Of a stretch of 30,762 nucleotides of DNA, positions 1 through 11,200 are shown piece by piece. Both the position numbers and the translations under genes were made by a program. Numbering within the stretch: position 1 is the stretch's first letter; every line of letters begins with the position of its first letter. The notes under the pieces were generated by a model. It was given only the letters and a program-made list of their open reading frames with translations, had not been told where the DNA came from and ran no database searches. The DNA is taken from positions 1 to 30,762 of the forward strand of contig CAYWPG010000043.1 in assembly GCA_964460035.1 (NCBI GenBank). The letters run 5' to 3'. This DNA is from CAYWPG01 sp964460035. Lineage in GTDB: Bacteria > Pseudomonadota > Gammaproteobacteria > Nitrococcales > AK92.

Positions 1-13
1 TGGGGTGAGGGGG
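1..13. repeat. Partial extragenic palindromic repeat (right end only)
   Basis: The window opens with TGGGGTGAGGGGG, the same string that forms the right end of the complete repeat at 73-112. The rest of this copy lies left of the window. Two copies about 100 bp apart suggest a small REP cluster downstream of the operon. Seen directly; the family assignment is from general knowledge of gammaproteobacterial REPs. Confidence 0.6.
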
Positions 14-72
14 AGATGAGAAAGACGTACACCCCGAACCTCCCACCACCCTACCTAGCACCACCTCTTAAG

Positions 73-112
73 CCCCTCTCCCCTCCGCGGGAGAGGGGTT
101 GGGGTGAGGGGG
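73..112. repeat. REP-like palindrome after the last operon gene
   Basis: CCCCTCTCCC at 73-82 pairs perfectly with GGGAGAGGGG at 89-98 around the 6-nt loop CTCCGC, followed by TTGGGGTGAGGGGG. It lies 18 bp beyond the stop codon of the minus-strand outer-membrane protein gene (ends at 130). Such a 10-bp GC stem could protect or end the 28-kb transcript, but no T-run follows it on the minus strand, so a classical rho-independent terminator is not supported. The motif resembles widely dispersed extragenic repeats of Xanthomonas-like gammaproteobacteria. Confidence 0.7.
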
Positions 113-129
113 CAGTATGGGAAACCACC

Positions 130-3100
130 CTAGAACGAACCAACGATATTGATGAACACCCCTTGATGGTTGTAATCGAGGTTGGTCAGATCGTCCGAGA
201 ACTCGGCGAAGTTGTACCCCAGCCCCAGGCGGACGTTGGCGCCGAAGTGGCGATACAGCGCCACCAACGCGCCGCTGCGCTGGTCCTTGGCGTCGGGCAA
301 GTCGAGCAAGCGCCCTTCGAGCAGCGCGCTCCAGTGGCGGAGAAAGCGCCAATCGGCGCGCAGGATGTACAAATGCGCGCGGCTGTCGAAGAACTCCGGA
401 TCTTCCCGGTCCACAGCCACCTGCCCCAAGCGATAGGCATACTTGCCGCCCAAGGCCCAGCGCGGCGTGATGTCGTACATGGCATCCACCGCGAAGATGT
501 GGCTCTTCTGCACGTAAGTGGCCGTAGCGCTGGAGGATGTGACTTGCCCAGCCGAGGGCAGATTATAGAAATAGGTGTACTTGAGAAGCACGTTCAGTCG
601 GTCATGGTTGACCGGTCGGTACGCGTACCCCACCGAAGCTTCAGTATAACGACCGTCGAAATACGAGCCCTGCGAGCTGTCGCTGCGGGCATGATCGAGC
701 TTGCCTATGAAGCGCCAGTCGGGATTGATCTGGTAGCGCACGCTGTTGCGAATCAGCCAGGTCAGACGCTCGGATAACTCCCCGTCGGTCGCCTCTATGG
801 TGTCCTCGCGATACTCGATGGCATGCGCCAGCTGCACCGCCTCCAACCCATAGCCGACACGCAGGCCTAGGGCCAGGCGCTCCAGATCGGCGCTGGTCAC
901 GTTGTCCCGCAAAGTGCCGTAATCGGCATTGATACCGAAAGTCCAGCGATCGAACGGCGCCAGGTCCACACCGGCCGAATGAGTCAGACCGGTAGGCACA
1001 TCGCCATGACTGTATCGCTCCTCGAAGTAGACGCTGGTGGTGTCGGAGTAGTGAGTCCGGAAACCGGCGGTGAAATTGCCCCGCCGCGCGCGCAGACCGT
1101 AGTCGCTGCGCTCGCTCTCCAGGCCGTAGTTGCTGTATACCGTGGTACGGTCGGAGTAGAGATACTCCACTCCCAGTCGGCCCGCCCCGCCCAAGTCGCC
1201 CGTAGAGGCCTCGCCATCGAGCTTGAAGCGGTCGGTCACGCGGAAAGCGCCGCCCGCGCCGACACGACCGTTGCGATCGCGATTGCCCGTGCGGGCGACG
1301 GTGTCCTGCACGTAGCCATAACCCAGCCAGCGTGCCCGGCCGTCATAAGTGGCACGCACTGCCACGTCCGTGCGCTCGCCCTGGCGCTGGGTGACTGGAA
1401 CGGTGGGCGAATCGTCGCGGCGCTCGTCGTGGCGCACCCCCGTGCCCAGCGTCCAGCGCTCGCTGAGCGCGTAATCGAGGTCCACCTCCGCAGCGGAAGT
1501 ACTAAGACCGTTGCTCTGCACCCGCCGATCGGCCTTGATCCGGGTGGCGAGGCTGTCGGTTAGCGGCATGACTAGCGAGCCGCCGTACTGGTCGACGTCG
1601 CGGTCGGTGATCTGACCCGGCGCGTGATAGCCGGCACCGACGAACTGCCGGTACAACGTTGCCCGCCCCTGCAGGCCGGAGTGCAGGTCGGACAGCCCGA
1701 TGCTGGAATCGATCCGATACGCGTTGGCCCTATCGCCTGGCGCCGCTGCGCCTGCGCTGGTATCGAAGCTGAAGCCGCCATCCCAGGACTGCACTGTATC
1801 GGTACCGATGCCTTCGCTGCGCGAGCCCTCCAGCTTCACCCAAGTCTGCTCGCTCAAACGCAGGATCATGTCGATGCCGCCCAGGCTACTGGTTTCGCCA
1901 GCCACTTTGTCGCGACTGGCGGTCAGCCCCAGGCGCAGATGATCGCCCAGCCAGTAGTGAATACGCCCGCCACTGGAGAGCGTGTCCAGATCGTCAAAAC
2001 CGGGGGTGAACTCATAGCGCACGACCAGGTAGACCTCGTCGCCGGCACCGGCGCCGGTCTGTACCAGCATGGGATCGGTGGCGACGCCGGACAGCGGCTG
2101 CGCCAACACTATGCGCCCCTGCAGATAGTCGATGCTGTAGTCCAGGCCCGCGACCAGGTTCTTGACCGCGCTGACCAGGCCGGAGTCCGGATCGCGCACT
2201 TCGATGCGCACGCGCTCGGAGCCGATCAGAATGTCCTGATGGCGCAGGAAATACAGCGACCCGCCGGTGCCGCGGAACTCGTCACGGCTGGCCACCGTGC
2301 CGGGTTGGGCGGCGAAGCCGTCCAGCAGGAAGCGCCGCTCCCCAAAGCTCGTGGCCTGCTCCGAGCGCACATGCACGTTGGCACCGTACAACCCGCGGTC
2401 CACATGCGCCAGGCTGTTCTCCAAGTAGGCGATGTTGAAGTTGCCCCACAGCCCGTAGTCCTCGCCGCGCTGCAGGCGCAGATAGAGCTTGCCCGAGGTG
2501 GGCGCGTCCTCTTCCACGGTGCTGTCGTCGCCGAAACTGGGATAGTGGTAATCGGGATCGATGCGCCGGAACAGCGCTTCGGGCGACTTGTCCATGAAGT
2601 TGCTGAACAGCTCCTTCACCGGCCCCTCGCGGGTATCGGCGCTGGCGGTAAGCCGCCAGTTATCGCCGAACCGACCGCGCACGTAACCGGCAAGCCGCCC
2701 CTCGACGGCGGAATCGCTGGCGTAGCGCTTCCTGTCGCTCAGCAGCTCAGCCGGGCCGCGGGTACGGGAGCGCGAGGCGGTCAGATCCGCGATACCCACA
2801 TAAAACCAATCGCTGTTCTTGAGCTCCAGATCGCGCAGGAACAGCTGCCCGCTGCCGGAGCCATCGATCAGCGCCACCTCCACGGTGTGCAGGCCCGAGG
2901 GCAGAATCTTCTCGGCGACGAAGTTACCGTCCTTGCCGACCGGCACCGGAGCGCCCGCCACCCAAACATTGTGCCCTGCCGGAACCCCTCGGCCCGATAC
3001 GCGGATCGTGCCGCCGTCCAGCGGGATGTTCTGCACGGCCAGGCGGGTTTCGCCATACCCGACCAGCAGCTCCTCGGCCGGGTCGTTCTGCTCCGTTTCG

Positions 3101-5232
3101 CCGGTAAGCCGGTCGACCACCCAGAGCGTTTGCGGTGCCGTCTCATCGTAGCGGCCCTGCTCATCGTACACACGCAGCACGTACTCGAGCTTGCGGCCGG
3201 CTCCGGACGGCCGCTCGAACACCGGCTGCCATTCGGCAATGCCATCCAGCGGCACGGGCACAACGGCGAGCGGCGTCGCGCGGGTAGACTGTCCGGCATC
3301 GAACACCCGCACTTCGGCACGCGCGATGAAGGCCGGGTAGTTCGTGTACGCCTTGAACTGAACCAGGTTCTCCGGGAACTCGGTCTCGGCGTTATCGTGG
3401 TAGCGGATGACGTTGGGCCAGGCGCTGACGTTGAGCCGCGGTTTGATCGACAGGCTATCGAACTGGAACTGGACCTTGGCTTGATCCAGCGCCACGTCGG
3501 TGCAGCGCTGCAGGTCCTGCATGCTCTTGTTCGGATCGTCGATAGGCTCGCCGTCTACCGTAATGCGCATCAGGTTCAGCGCGAACGGATTGACCGGCGT
3601 TACTTCCCGGGTGATGGGGGTAATGTCCATGAACTCGCTGGGATCGCGCGCGATCAGCTCGTCATAAACCACCTGCACCTCGACCCGCGAAGTATCGGAC
3701 TGCAGGAAGCCGGCGTTGACCACATCGGCGGATTGCACGTAACCGCGCCCGTCGAACTCCACCTGCCGTTCGCTAAGCTCCAGGGCCGAGCGAACGCGCT
3801 CGGCGACGCGGCGCGCGCGCGCGACGGACAAGCCCACATCGTCGCCGTAGACCATGGCCGTGCGCCGCTCCAGGCGCCGCGTTTCGGTGTAGCCGACGAA
3901 GCGGACGCGCACATTGTCCTTATCGCTTACCTCGCCCATCACTTGGCGCAGACGCTCCAGATAGCCCGGCGCGATCACGGGCTGGCCGCGCTCGAACAGA
4001 ATCGGCGCCAACGGACCGGACGGCGGATCGTAGACCCGGGTCACCACTTCGGGAGCCTCGGGCTTGGGACACAGCATCGGCTCGTCGGGCAGCTCATGCA
4101 GCGGATCGTCGTACCAGAACTCCACCTCCACGCGCCGATTGAGCGCGCGCCCGGAAGCCGTGTCGTTGGAAGCCACCGGATCGGCGCTGCCGCGGCCTTC
4201 GCTCTGCACACTGTCGGCGGGCAGCGCCAGCCCTTCCAGCACGGCCAGCTCGACACGCCGCGCCTGGGCGCGCGAAAGCGCCAGGTGGTTGCCGTAAATG
4301 CGCAGCTCGCGGCCCTGCAGCTGCGCGGCGTCGGAGTAGCCGATAAAGCGAACGACCACGTTCCGCTTGCCCTGGTTGTATCGCAGGTCGTTCAGCGTTT
4401 GCAGAATCCGCTGCTGGAAACTCACCGGGACAGTGACGGCATCCTGATCGTAGTGCAGCGGCGGAATCAGATTCTTCAGGCGCGCGCGCTGCGATTGCCC
4501 CTCCTTGTAGCGCAGCATGCAGACCGTCTCCATGCGGCAGACCTGCACGCGGTGCACCGGCTCGCGCACCACCACCTCCTGCGTGGCAAGCTCCTGTTCG
4601 GGCTGGTCGTACCACACCTCCACCTCCACGCGCCGGTTGCGCGCCCGGCCCGCTTCGGTGGCGTTGCTGGCGATCGGCTCGCTTTCGCCACGCCCTTCGT
4701 AGGACACCGCCTCGGGCGGCAGGCCTAAGGCGTTCATGAAGAACTCGGCGGTGGTGCCGGCACGCTCGCGCGACAGCTCGGTGTTGTCGCCATAGATCGC
4801 GGCCAGCGACGGCAGGAGCGGCGCATCGTCGGTATGACCGATGAAGTGCAGGCGCACGTTCTGACGGTTCTTCATGCGCTCCAGCACATCGCGGAGCAGG
4901 CCTACGTAGCGCTCGCGGATGGCTGCATCGCCCGAATCGAACGGGATAGGCGGCACCAGATCGCGCACTTTCACCGTGCGTACTCGCTCCTGCACGACCT
5001 CGCGCAGCTCGATGCGATCGCCCACCGGTTCGGCATAGGTGTCGGCGTCATGCACCCACCTCCGGTACAGGCCGTCCGGCGGCAACTGCCGCTCCACCGC
5101 CTCGCCCAACCGGCGCGCCTCCGTGACATTGCCCGCATTGGAGGACGCTGACTCGGCCAAAGCCGCACCCGCGGCTGCGAAGGCGAGCGTCAATACCACT
5201 ATGAGATGAGTACGCTTGAACATTCGAATCAT
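130..5232 (-). CDS. Outer-membrane protein: three OmpA-like domains plus a large beta-barrel
   Basis: This 1700-aa protein has a signal peptide (about residues 4-26, ending ALA). Three OmpA/MotB-like peptidoglycan-binding domains follow at about 91-208, 251-374 and 405-525. Domain 1 has GHTD (132-135), N150 and LSRERA; domain 2 has GYSD, N315 and LSRAQA. Domain 3 is degenerate: GYTE replaces the usual TD and the NRRVE ending is lost. An Ig-like linker region (about 550-810) leads to a long barrel-like part (about 840-1700) of alternating short strands, ending in Phe (INIVGSF), the usual outer-membrane insertion signal. The start has GGAAAG 4 bp upstream; an ATG three codons later is an alternative. 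It lies 10 bp after the giant DUF11 gene. From memory, DUF11/OmpA gene pairs of this kind recur in Proteobacteria. Likely role: an outer-membrane anchor or export partner for the giant protein. No TonB-receptor plug was recognised. Confidence 0.85.
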   Translation of the reverse strand: MIRMFKRTHLIVVLTLAFAAAGAALAESASSNAGNVTEARRLGEAVERQLPPDGLYRRWVHDADTYAEPVGDRIELREVVQERVRTVKVRDLVPPIPFDSGDAAIRERYVGLLRDVLERMKNRQNVRLHFIGHTDDAPLLPSLAAIYGDNTELSRERAGTTAEFFMNALGLPPEAVSYEGRGESEPIASNATEAGRARNRRVEVEVWYDQPEQELATQEVVVREPVHRVQVCRMETVCMLRYKEGQSQRARLKNLIPPLHYDQDAVTVPVSFQQRILQTLNDLRYNQGKRNVVVRFIGYSDAAQLQGRELRIYGNHLALSRAQARRVELAVLEGLALPADSVQSEGRGSADPVASNDTASGRALNRRVEVEFWYDDPLHELPDEPMLCPKPEAPEVVTRVYDPPSGPLAPILFERGQPVIAPGYLERLRQVMGEVSDKDNVRVRFVGYTETRRLERRTAMVYGDDVGLSVARARRVAERVRSALELSERQVEFDGRGYVQSADVVNAGFLQSDTSRVEVQVVYDELIARDPSEFMDITPITREVTPVNPFALNLMRITVDGEPIDDPNKSMQDLQRCTDVALDQAKVQFQFDSLSIKPRLNVSAWPNVIRYHDNAETEFPENLVQFKAYTNYPAFIARAEVRVFDAGQSTRATPLAVVPVPLDGIAEWQPVFERPSGAGRKLEYVLRVYDEQGRYDETAPQTLWVVDRLTGETEQNDPAEELLVGYGETRLAVQNIPLDGGTIRVSGRGVPAGHNVWVAGAPVPVGKDGNFVAEKILPSGLHTVEVALIDGSGSGQLFLRDLELKNSDWFYVGIADLTASRSRTRGPAELLSDRKRYASDSAVEGRLAGYVRGRFGDNWRLTASADTREGPVKELFSNFMDKSPEALFRRIDPDYHYPSFGDDSTVEEDAPTSGKLYLRLQRGEDYGLWGNFNIAYLENSLAHVDRGLYGANVHVRSEQATSFGERRFLLDGFAAQPGTVASRDEFRGTGGSLYFLRHQDILIGSERVRIEVRDPDSGLVSAVKNLVAGLDYSIDYLQGRIVLAQPLSGVATDPMLVQTGAGAGDEVYLVVRYEFTPGFDDLDTLSSGGRIHYWLGDHLRLGLTASRDKVAGETSSLGGIDMILRLSEQTWVKLEGSRSEGIGTDTVQSWDGGFSFDTSAGAAAPGDRANAYRIDSSIGLSDLHSGLQGRATLYRQFVGAGYHAPGQITDRDVDQYGGSLVMPLTDSLATRIKADRRVQSNGLSTSAAEVDLDYALSERWTLGTGVRHDERRDDSPTVPVTQRQGERTDVAVRATYDGRARWLGYGYVQDTVARTGNRDRNGRVGAGGAFRVTDRFKLDGEASTGDLGGAGRLGVEYLYSDRTTVYSNYGLESERSDYGLRARRGNFTAGFRTHYSDTTSVYFEERYSHGDVPTGLTHSAGVDLAPFDRWTFGINADYGTLRDNVTSADLERLALGLRVGYGLEAVQLAHAIEYREDTIEATDGELSERLTWLIRNSVRYQINPDWRFIGKLDHARSDSSQGSYFDGRYTEASVGYAYRPVNHDRLNVLLKYTYFYNLPSAGQVTSSSATATYVQKSHIFAVDAMYDITPRWALGGKYAYRLGQVAVDREDPEFFDSRAHLYILRADWRFLRHWSALLEGRLLDLPDAKDQRSGALVALYRHFGANVRLGLGYNFAEFSDDLTNLDYNHQGVFINIVGSF

Positions 5233-5242
5233 CTACTTTCCG

Positions 5243-8200
5243 TTAGCGTCCACCAACCGGCGGGCCGCCGCGGCGCCAGAACGTTTCCGTCTCGATGGTC
5301 AGCGGCCGGCAGCACTCGAGCTGCTCCCAGCGCTGGCGGATTTGTTGCTTGAGCGCATCGATGCGCCGCTGCACCAGCGCCGCGTCCTCGACGTCGGCCA
5401 GGTAAGAAATGCGCAGAACGGACGGCGACTTCTGCAGTTCCGCCATGAGCAGGTCCAGACGCTGCACCCACTGCAGACGCAGCACGGTGGCGCCCGGCTC
5501 GAACACCTCGTCGGCGACGCTCAGGCCCACGACGCGGTGCAGGCTCGCGCCGAAGTTGAAACGCAGCGCCTTGCCCCTGGTCGCCCGCAGAACCAGCGGG
5601 TTGTCGGTGGTCAGGCGATAACCGGCGGGCAGGCTGCGATCATCCAGCTTGAGGATGAAGTTGCTGCCGCGGTCCTCGTCGGGGATGTCGGCGCAGGTGA
5701 GGTGGAAGCGCCCATGCTGATCGGTGGTGACTATCAGTCCGCGCGCGCTGACTATGCGCACGCCCGCAAGGCCGCGCTCGCCCTCGTCCTGTATGCCGTT
5801 GAGGTTGGCATCGTCGAACACCTTCCCGATGATGTCGGTGCAGTCGAAGGTCGGGTCCGGCACCACCCGCACGGTGGCGGCCGCCTCGCCGGAAAGCGCT
5901 TCCCCGCTGCGGGCATTGAAGGCCTGGGCGCGGTTGACGTAGTTGCCTTCGCTCACGCCGGCGCCGACCACGGCCAGCAGCTGCAAGCTGTGCTGCGCAT
6001 CGGGCTCCAGGTCCGGCAGATCCCAGCTCAGCACGCGGCCGTCCACCCGCGGCTCCAGCTTGCGCCCGTCTATGCGCGCCGAGCCTTCCACATACTTGAA
6101 GCCGGCCGGCAGCGTATCGACGATACGCAGCTCGTACAGCGCCACGCCCAAGGTGTTGCTCAGCGTGATGGTGTAGGGAACCATCTGCCCGCGCGAGACG
6201 TTGACCAGGGCGGCCGTCTTGGTCAGGGCCAGCGCCTGGTCCAGCTCCGGATCGATGGCGATGTGGTTGTTGTAGAGCTGGCTGTGGCCCGGCATTTGCG
6301 CATTGTCCAAACGCAGATGCAGGTAGTAGCGCGCCTCAGGCGCGCGCGGCGTCACGGCAGGCGATGGCGCGAACTCGGAGGGTGCCGCCTCGCAGCGGTC
6401 AGCGGTGGCCGGTACGGCATCCTTGCCGCTGCTCAGACATTCGGGCACTGAGAAGGCCGTCGTGCTCTCGTCGCTGGCCGGGACGATGATGCGCGAGGGC
6501 GCCGCGGTGTAGCCGCCGCCGGCGGGCGCCGTCACCTGAATCAGATAGTCGGCCCCCGGCGGGCAGGCAGGGCTGCCGAAGTTCAGGTCGAATTTGTAAT
6601 AGCCGTCGGCGCCGGTGACCTGATTCTGCTGGACCGGATCGTCGAAGCAGCTATCCGGCAGCGGCAGCCGCGAACCCGCCCTCACCATGGTCAGCGTGGC
6701 GCCGGCTATGGGCGTGCGGTACACCGAGTCGTACACCACACCGTTGGGATCTATAGGCAGGTTCAGATTCTGCAGGTTGCTGCCCGAGCCCACAGCGATG
6801 TCGGCGATATGGTGCAGGCCGTTGGTGAAGGGCGAATCCGCCTGCCCCAGCTTTGCGGTGTTGCTGCCGGCGCCGGGCGCGATGAAGTGCAGCTCGTAGC
6901 GATCGCCGCTCAGATCGTTGGGCGCCAGCCCGCGAATGCTGAAGGCACCCTGCGCATCGGTCTCCACCCGGCCTATGGGCAGGCCGTTGCGGTGGATCTC
7001 CACCGTCCAGCCAGCGAGTTTGCGCTCGTTGTCGCCGGCTGCCTTGTCGAAGTCGGCATCGTGCCAGACGCGGCCGTTCAGCATGCCGCTGCCCGGTATG
7101 CCGCCCACGTCGATGGACGCGCTGGCGCGCACCGTCTGCACCGGCTTGTTCCAGCGCGCCTCGGCGGTGTTGGTGATGCGGGTGCCTATAGGAAGATCCG
7201 GGTTGATGCGGGCGCGGAAGCGCAGCACGGCCACGGCTCCCGGCTGCAGGTCGCCGTAGACGGCGGCGAAATCCGCCCGCAGCTTATCGCCCGTGAACGA
7301 GACTCCGGCGACAGCACCGTTCAGCGTGCCGCTGCCGTCAACGTAGGCGATCTGCCCCCCCAGCGGCGGGCTCAGATCGTCCTCGATCGCCAGATCGATG
7401 GCAGGCAGGCTGCCGATGTTGCTCACACGTACCGTGTACTCGAGCAGCTTGCCCGCCTCGGCGGCGCCGCCATCGACCACCCGCACGTTCTTCTCTATGG
7501 CAAGCTGCTGGGCTTCGCCCACTACAACGACCGTGGGCTGGTGGCCGTTGGAGCGATCGCCGTCGGCGTCGGTAAGCTCGGTCGGCAGCTCACGGCTAGC
7601 GACTTCGCCCTGGTTAACGATCAGGGTGCCGGCAGGCACGCCCGCGTCCACCTTGACGTCGAAGGTGACGATAGCGTGGCTGCGGGCGGAGATAACCCCG
7701 CTGCCCACGGCCTGATCCGGCGAGTGCACCAGGATACCTGCCGCCAGGGGCGACACCCCGCCATCGGGCCGGCCGACCGGCTGCCCGTTCAGCGTCACGG
7801 AGTCGGCAATATAGGTGGTGTTCGCCGGTACCAGGTCGGTCAGGCGCACATCGGTGGCGGGTATCGCGCCAAAGTTGTCGATGCGTATGGTGTAGCGGAG
7901 CGTGTCCTCCGGATCGACTATGCCGGGCGTGCCATTGTCCACCTCGATATGCACGCTCTTGTGCGCGCCGAGCAGCGGCAGGTTGCCGACTATGTCTACG
8001 GTCGGGTCGTCCACCACCGGAGTCCGGGGGTCGTCCGAGGGCTGTTCGTCTATCGGGCCGCTGTTGCCGGCTCCACTGGCGGTGACGAAACCTTGGTTGG
8101 CGATCAGCGTGCCATCGAGCACGTCGGTGTCTATGCGTACCTCGAAGGTGACGGTGGCGACGTTGTCGGCCTCCTCGGAGTCGTCCGCGCGCATCGCGCC

Positions 8201-11200
8201 GGGGGTGGGATTCTCCGGCGCATGGATGAACAGGCCGGCCGCCAGCGGCGATACGCCCGGCGAGGGGTCGGGCACCGCGACGCCGTTCAGGCGCGTGCTG
8301 CCGGGCACGTAGCTGGTGTGCGCCGGGATCTGGTCGCGCAGCATCGCCCCTACGGCGTTCTCGGTGCCTATGTTCTTCACCGTGAGCGTGTAGCGGAGGA
8401 TATCGCCGGCCATCAGCACATTGGGATCGCCCGTCAGGTCCTGCGAGATTTTCAGAACGCGGAACGACGGTGACGAAGCGATTAGCGTTTCGGTCTCGTT
8501 GCTGGCAACCGGCATCAAATTGGTGCCGGACAGGCGGGCGCGATTGAGCACACGGGTGCCGCTATCGAGCACGCGCGCGAGCTGGGCTTCGAAAACGACG
8601 GTCAGCGTGTCGTCAGGCGCGCCCTGCGCGCCGAGACCCAGGTTGCGGATATCGACCAGACCGGTGCCGTTCGCACCGCCTGCGGGATCCGTGTGCGTGC
8701 TGTCGGCGCCGCTGGGGATGCTGATCAGGCGCAGCGTGCCCGGCGCGAAATGCGAATCGAGCTCGTCGACCAGCGCCGCATCGGGTATCGCGAAGTCGCT
8801 TTGGTTGCGCACGGTCAACGTGTAGCGCAGCGTGTCGCCGGGCCGCGCGTCCGTGCCGGGATTCTGACCGGTGCTGGCATTGACGACCGACTTCTCCACG
8901 CTGACCACCGGCGCCAGCACGGTGAACGTGTGCGCATCCTGCTCGTCGGTCATGTCGTCCGGCGTGCCGTCGGTCAGACTGCCGGCATAACGCCGAGCGC
9001 GTCCGCTCGCCGGGTCGCCGCCGTACCACTGAGTGGCGCCGGCCACGTTGGTGAGCGCGGCGCCGTTGGCGGCCACCGGTTCCAGCGCCGCATCGTAGCT
9101 GATGACCAAGCGCTGAGCCGGGCCGATGACCGCCTGCTCGGAGCGCATGTCCAGACTGAACAGGCACCCCCCCTCGCCGCCATCGAAACGCAGCTCATAG
9201 TCCGTACCCTGGGCCAGCGTCGCCACGACGCTGCCATCAGCGTGCTCGACCCGCACCGCGACGTTGGCGGGCGCCGCCTCGCACATGCCTTCAGGCAGAC
9301 GGTCGTCCACCGTAACGCCCCAGGCGGGCCCGGTGCCCGCGTTGGTGACGACGATGGTGAAGGCCTCCACGCTGCCTACCCGCATTGTCGCCGGTCCGGT
9401 CTTCTCCAGCTGCAGGCGGTCCGGGCCGACTATGGTCATGTCGTCCGAGGTATCCGCGTGCGCGGGGCTGTCCACGACACTGCCGGGGAAGCCCTTGAGG
9501 CGGTTGTAGGTATACGTGGCGGTGTTGTCGAACAGCAGCCCCGTAACGTTGGCGGGACTGTCATTCAGCACCACCGTGATCTCGACGACGATCTGCTCAC
9601 CGGCCGGAATGTCGATCCCGTTCACCGGGTCGGCGATGATCAGGTTGGTGGCGCTACCTAGGTTCACCGGCGTCCAGTCGCGCGAGCCCAACACCTTGGC
9701 CACGCTTACGAAGCTCATGTCCGCGGCGGACGCCGTCAGATCGTCCAGAATGCGGACGTCGTATAGCGTGGTGTTCACCGGTTGCGCCGGCACCGTGATG
9801 CGATAGCTGAACAGCTCGCCCACCGCTGCCGTAGGCTGGGTGTTCGCCTTGCGCAGTGCCTGAGGCGCCGGCGTGTTGAGCGTGGTCTGCGCAGTGTTGC
9901 TGGGGCCGTAGATCTGGCGCTGCCCAACACTGCCGCCCGCCGGTACGGCGTCGTTATCGAACGAGTAGTAGCGCACGGCCTGCGCCATATTGGTCAGTGC
10001 CATGCCCGCGCCCACGCCGGCGTCGGCGCTGACCTGGTAGGTCACCCGCAAGGCCTGGCCCGGCGCGATGGTGTAAGCATCCGCGGTGCCGGTGTCGAAA
10101 TGCCAGGTCGCCATGCCCGTGGCCGGATCGTAGGCGGGCATGAGATCTGGCAGAGCGGCAACGGTGGCTGAGCTGGCCAGATCGATCAGCTCTATGCCAA
10201 GCAGCCTAATGCCGCCCTCGCGCAGCCCCTGCGGAAGCGTATCTACCAGCACGGCGTCGTAAGCCGGCGCCGTGCCTTCGTTACGGATGTCGACGGTGTA
10301 AACGATCTGCTCGCCGGCCTCGACCGCGACGGCCCCACTGGAAATTTGCGCCGACTTGGCCAGCACCAGGCGCGGCTGCAGCACTGTCACCGTCTCGTCG
10401 TCGGTCAGCACGACGATGCCTTCGGCGGTGCCGGCCCGCAGCGTGGCGGCGTTCGTCAGCGTCAGACTGTCCGTATGCGGGTGGACCTCGTTGAGCACGC
10501 GCGCGCGGTAGACAATCACCAGATCGTCGGTAGCGCTATCGGCCGCGTTGACCACCGTTCCCAGGTCGAAAGTCACTGTGGTCGGCCCGGTGGCCGGATC
10601 GCCGCTGACGGACGGTGTCAGGCTGCTCGGCTGACCGAAGCGGTCCACGCTCGCCACGCCGGCGAAGGCCAAGCCTTGCGGCAAGGTGTCGGTAAGCACC
10701 ACATCGTGGTATGTGCCTTGCTGAAGCCCCAGCCGCAGCTCGTAGTCGATGAAGTCGCCGATCCGCACCCGGGCATCGGCGGCGCCGAAGGTATCGCTCA
10801 GCCGAGTCTTGGTCAGAGAGGTGGTATTCTGCGCCGCGATGGTCGCGGTCACTGGACCGACGCGGTAATCGTTCCAGGCGGGCGAACCGCTGCCGGTGCG
10901 CTCGTGGGCGCTGGCGCCGTCGAGGCTGGTCCAGTGCGCGCTCGCGCTGTTGCTCAGCGTCTGGCCGGGCAGCACGCTGTTAAGCACACGCACGTCGTAC
11001 GTCACGGCGACGGTGCCGCCCTCGGCGACGTCGATATCGGCATTGTTGTCGGCCAGGCTCCAGCGCAGGCTCTGCGGGCTGCTCTGGCCATCGCCCGTAA
11101 TGATGGGCTCGCCTATGCTGTTGCCGCCGCTCACGCTAGCGCTGCCGCTTACGTAAGCAAGCCCGGCACTCAGATTGTCGAACAGGCTGACATCGAAGGC

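Noticed and set aside
130..2700. TonB-dependent receptor interpretation of the barrel
   Set aside because: No plug domain or TonB box was recognised and three OmpA domains precede the barrel, so only a general barrel call is made.
1624..4728. Long plus-strand open frame (over 1,000 codons) opposite the OmpA/barrel gene
   Set aside because: The product is rich in His, Gln, Ala and Arg without domains, as expected from the complement of high-GC coding DNA; the minus-strand frame has a signal peptide, OmpA motifs and a normal C-terminus.
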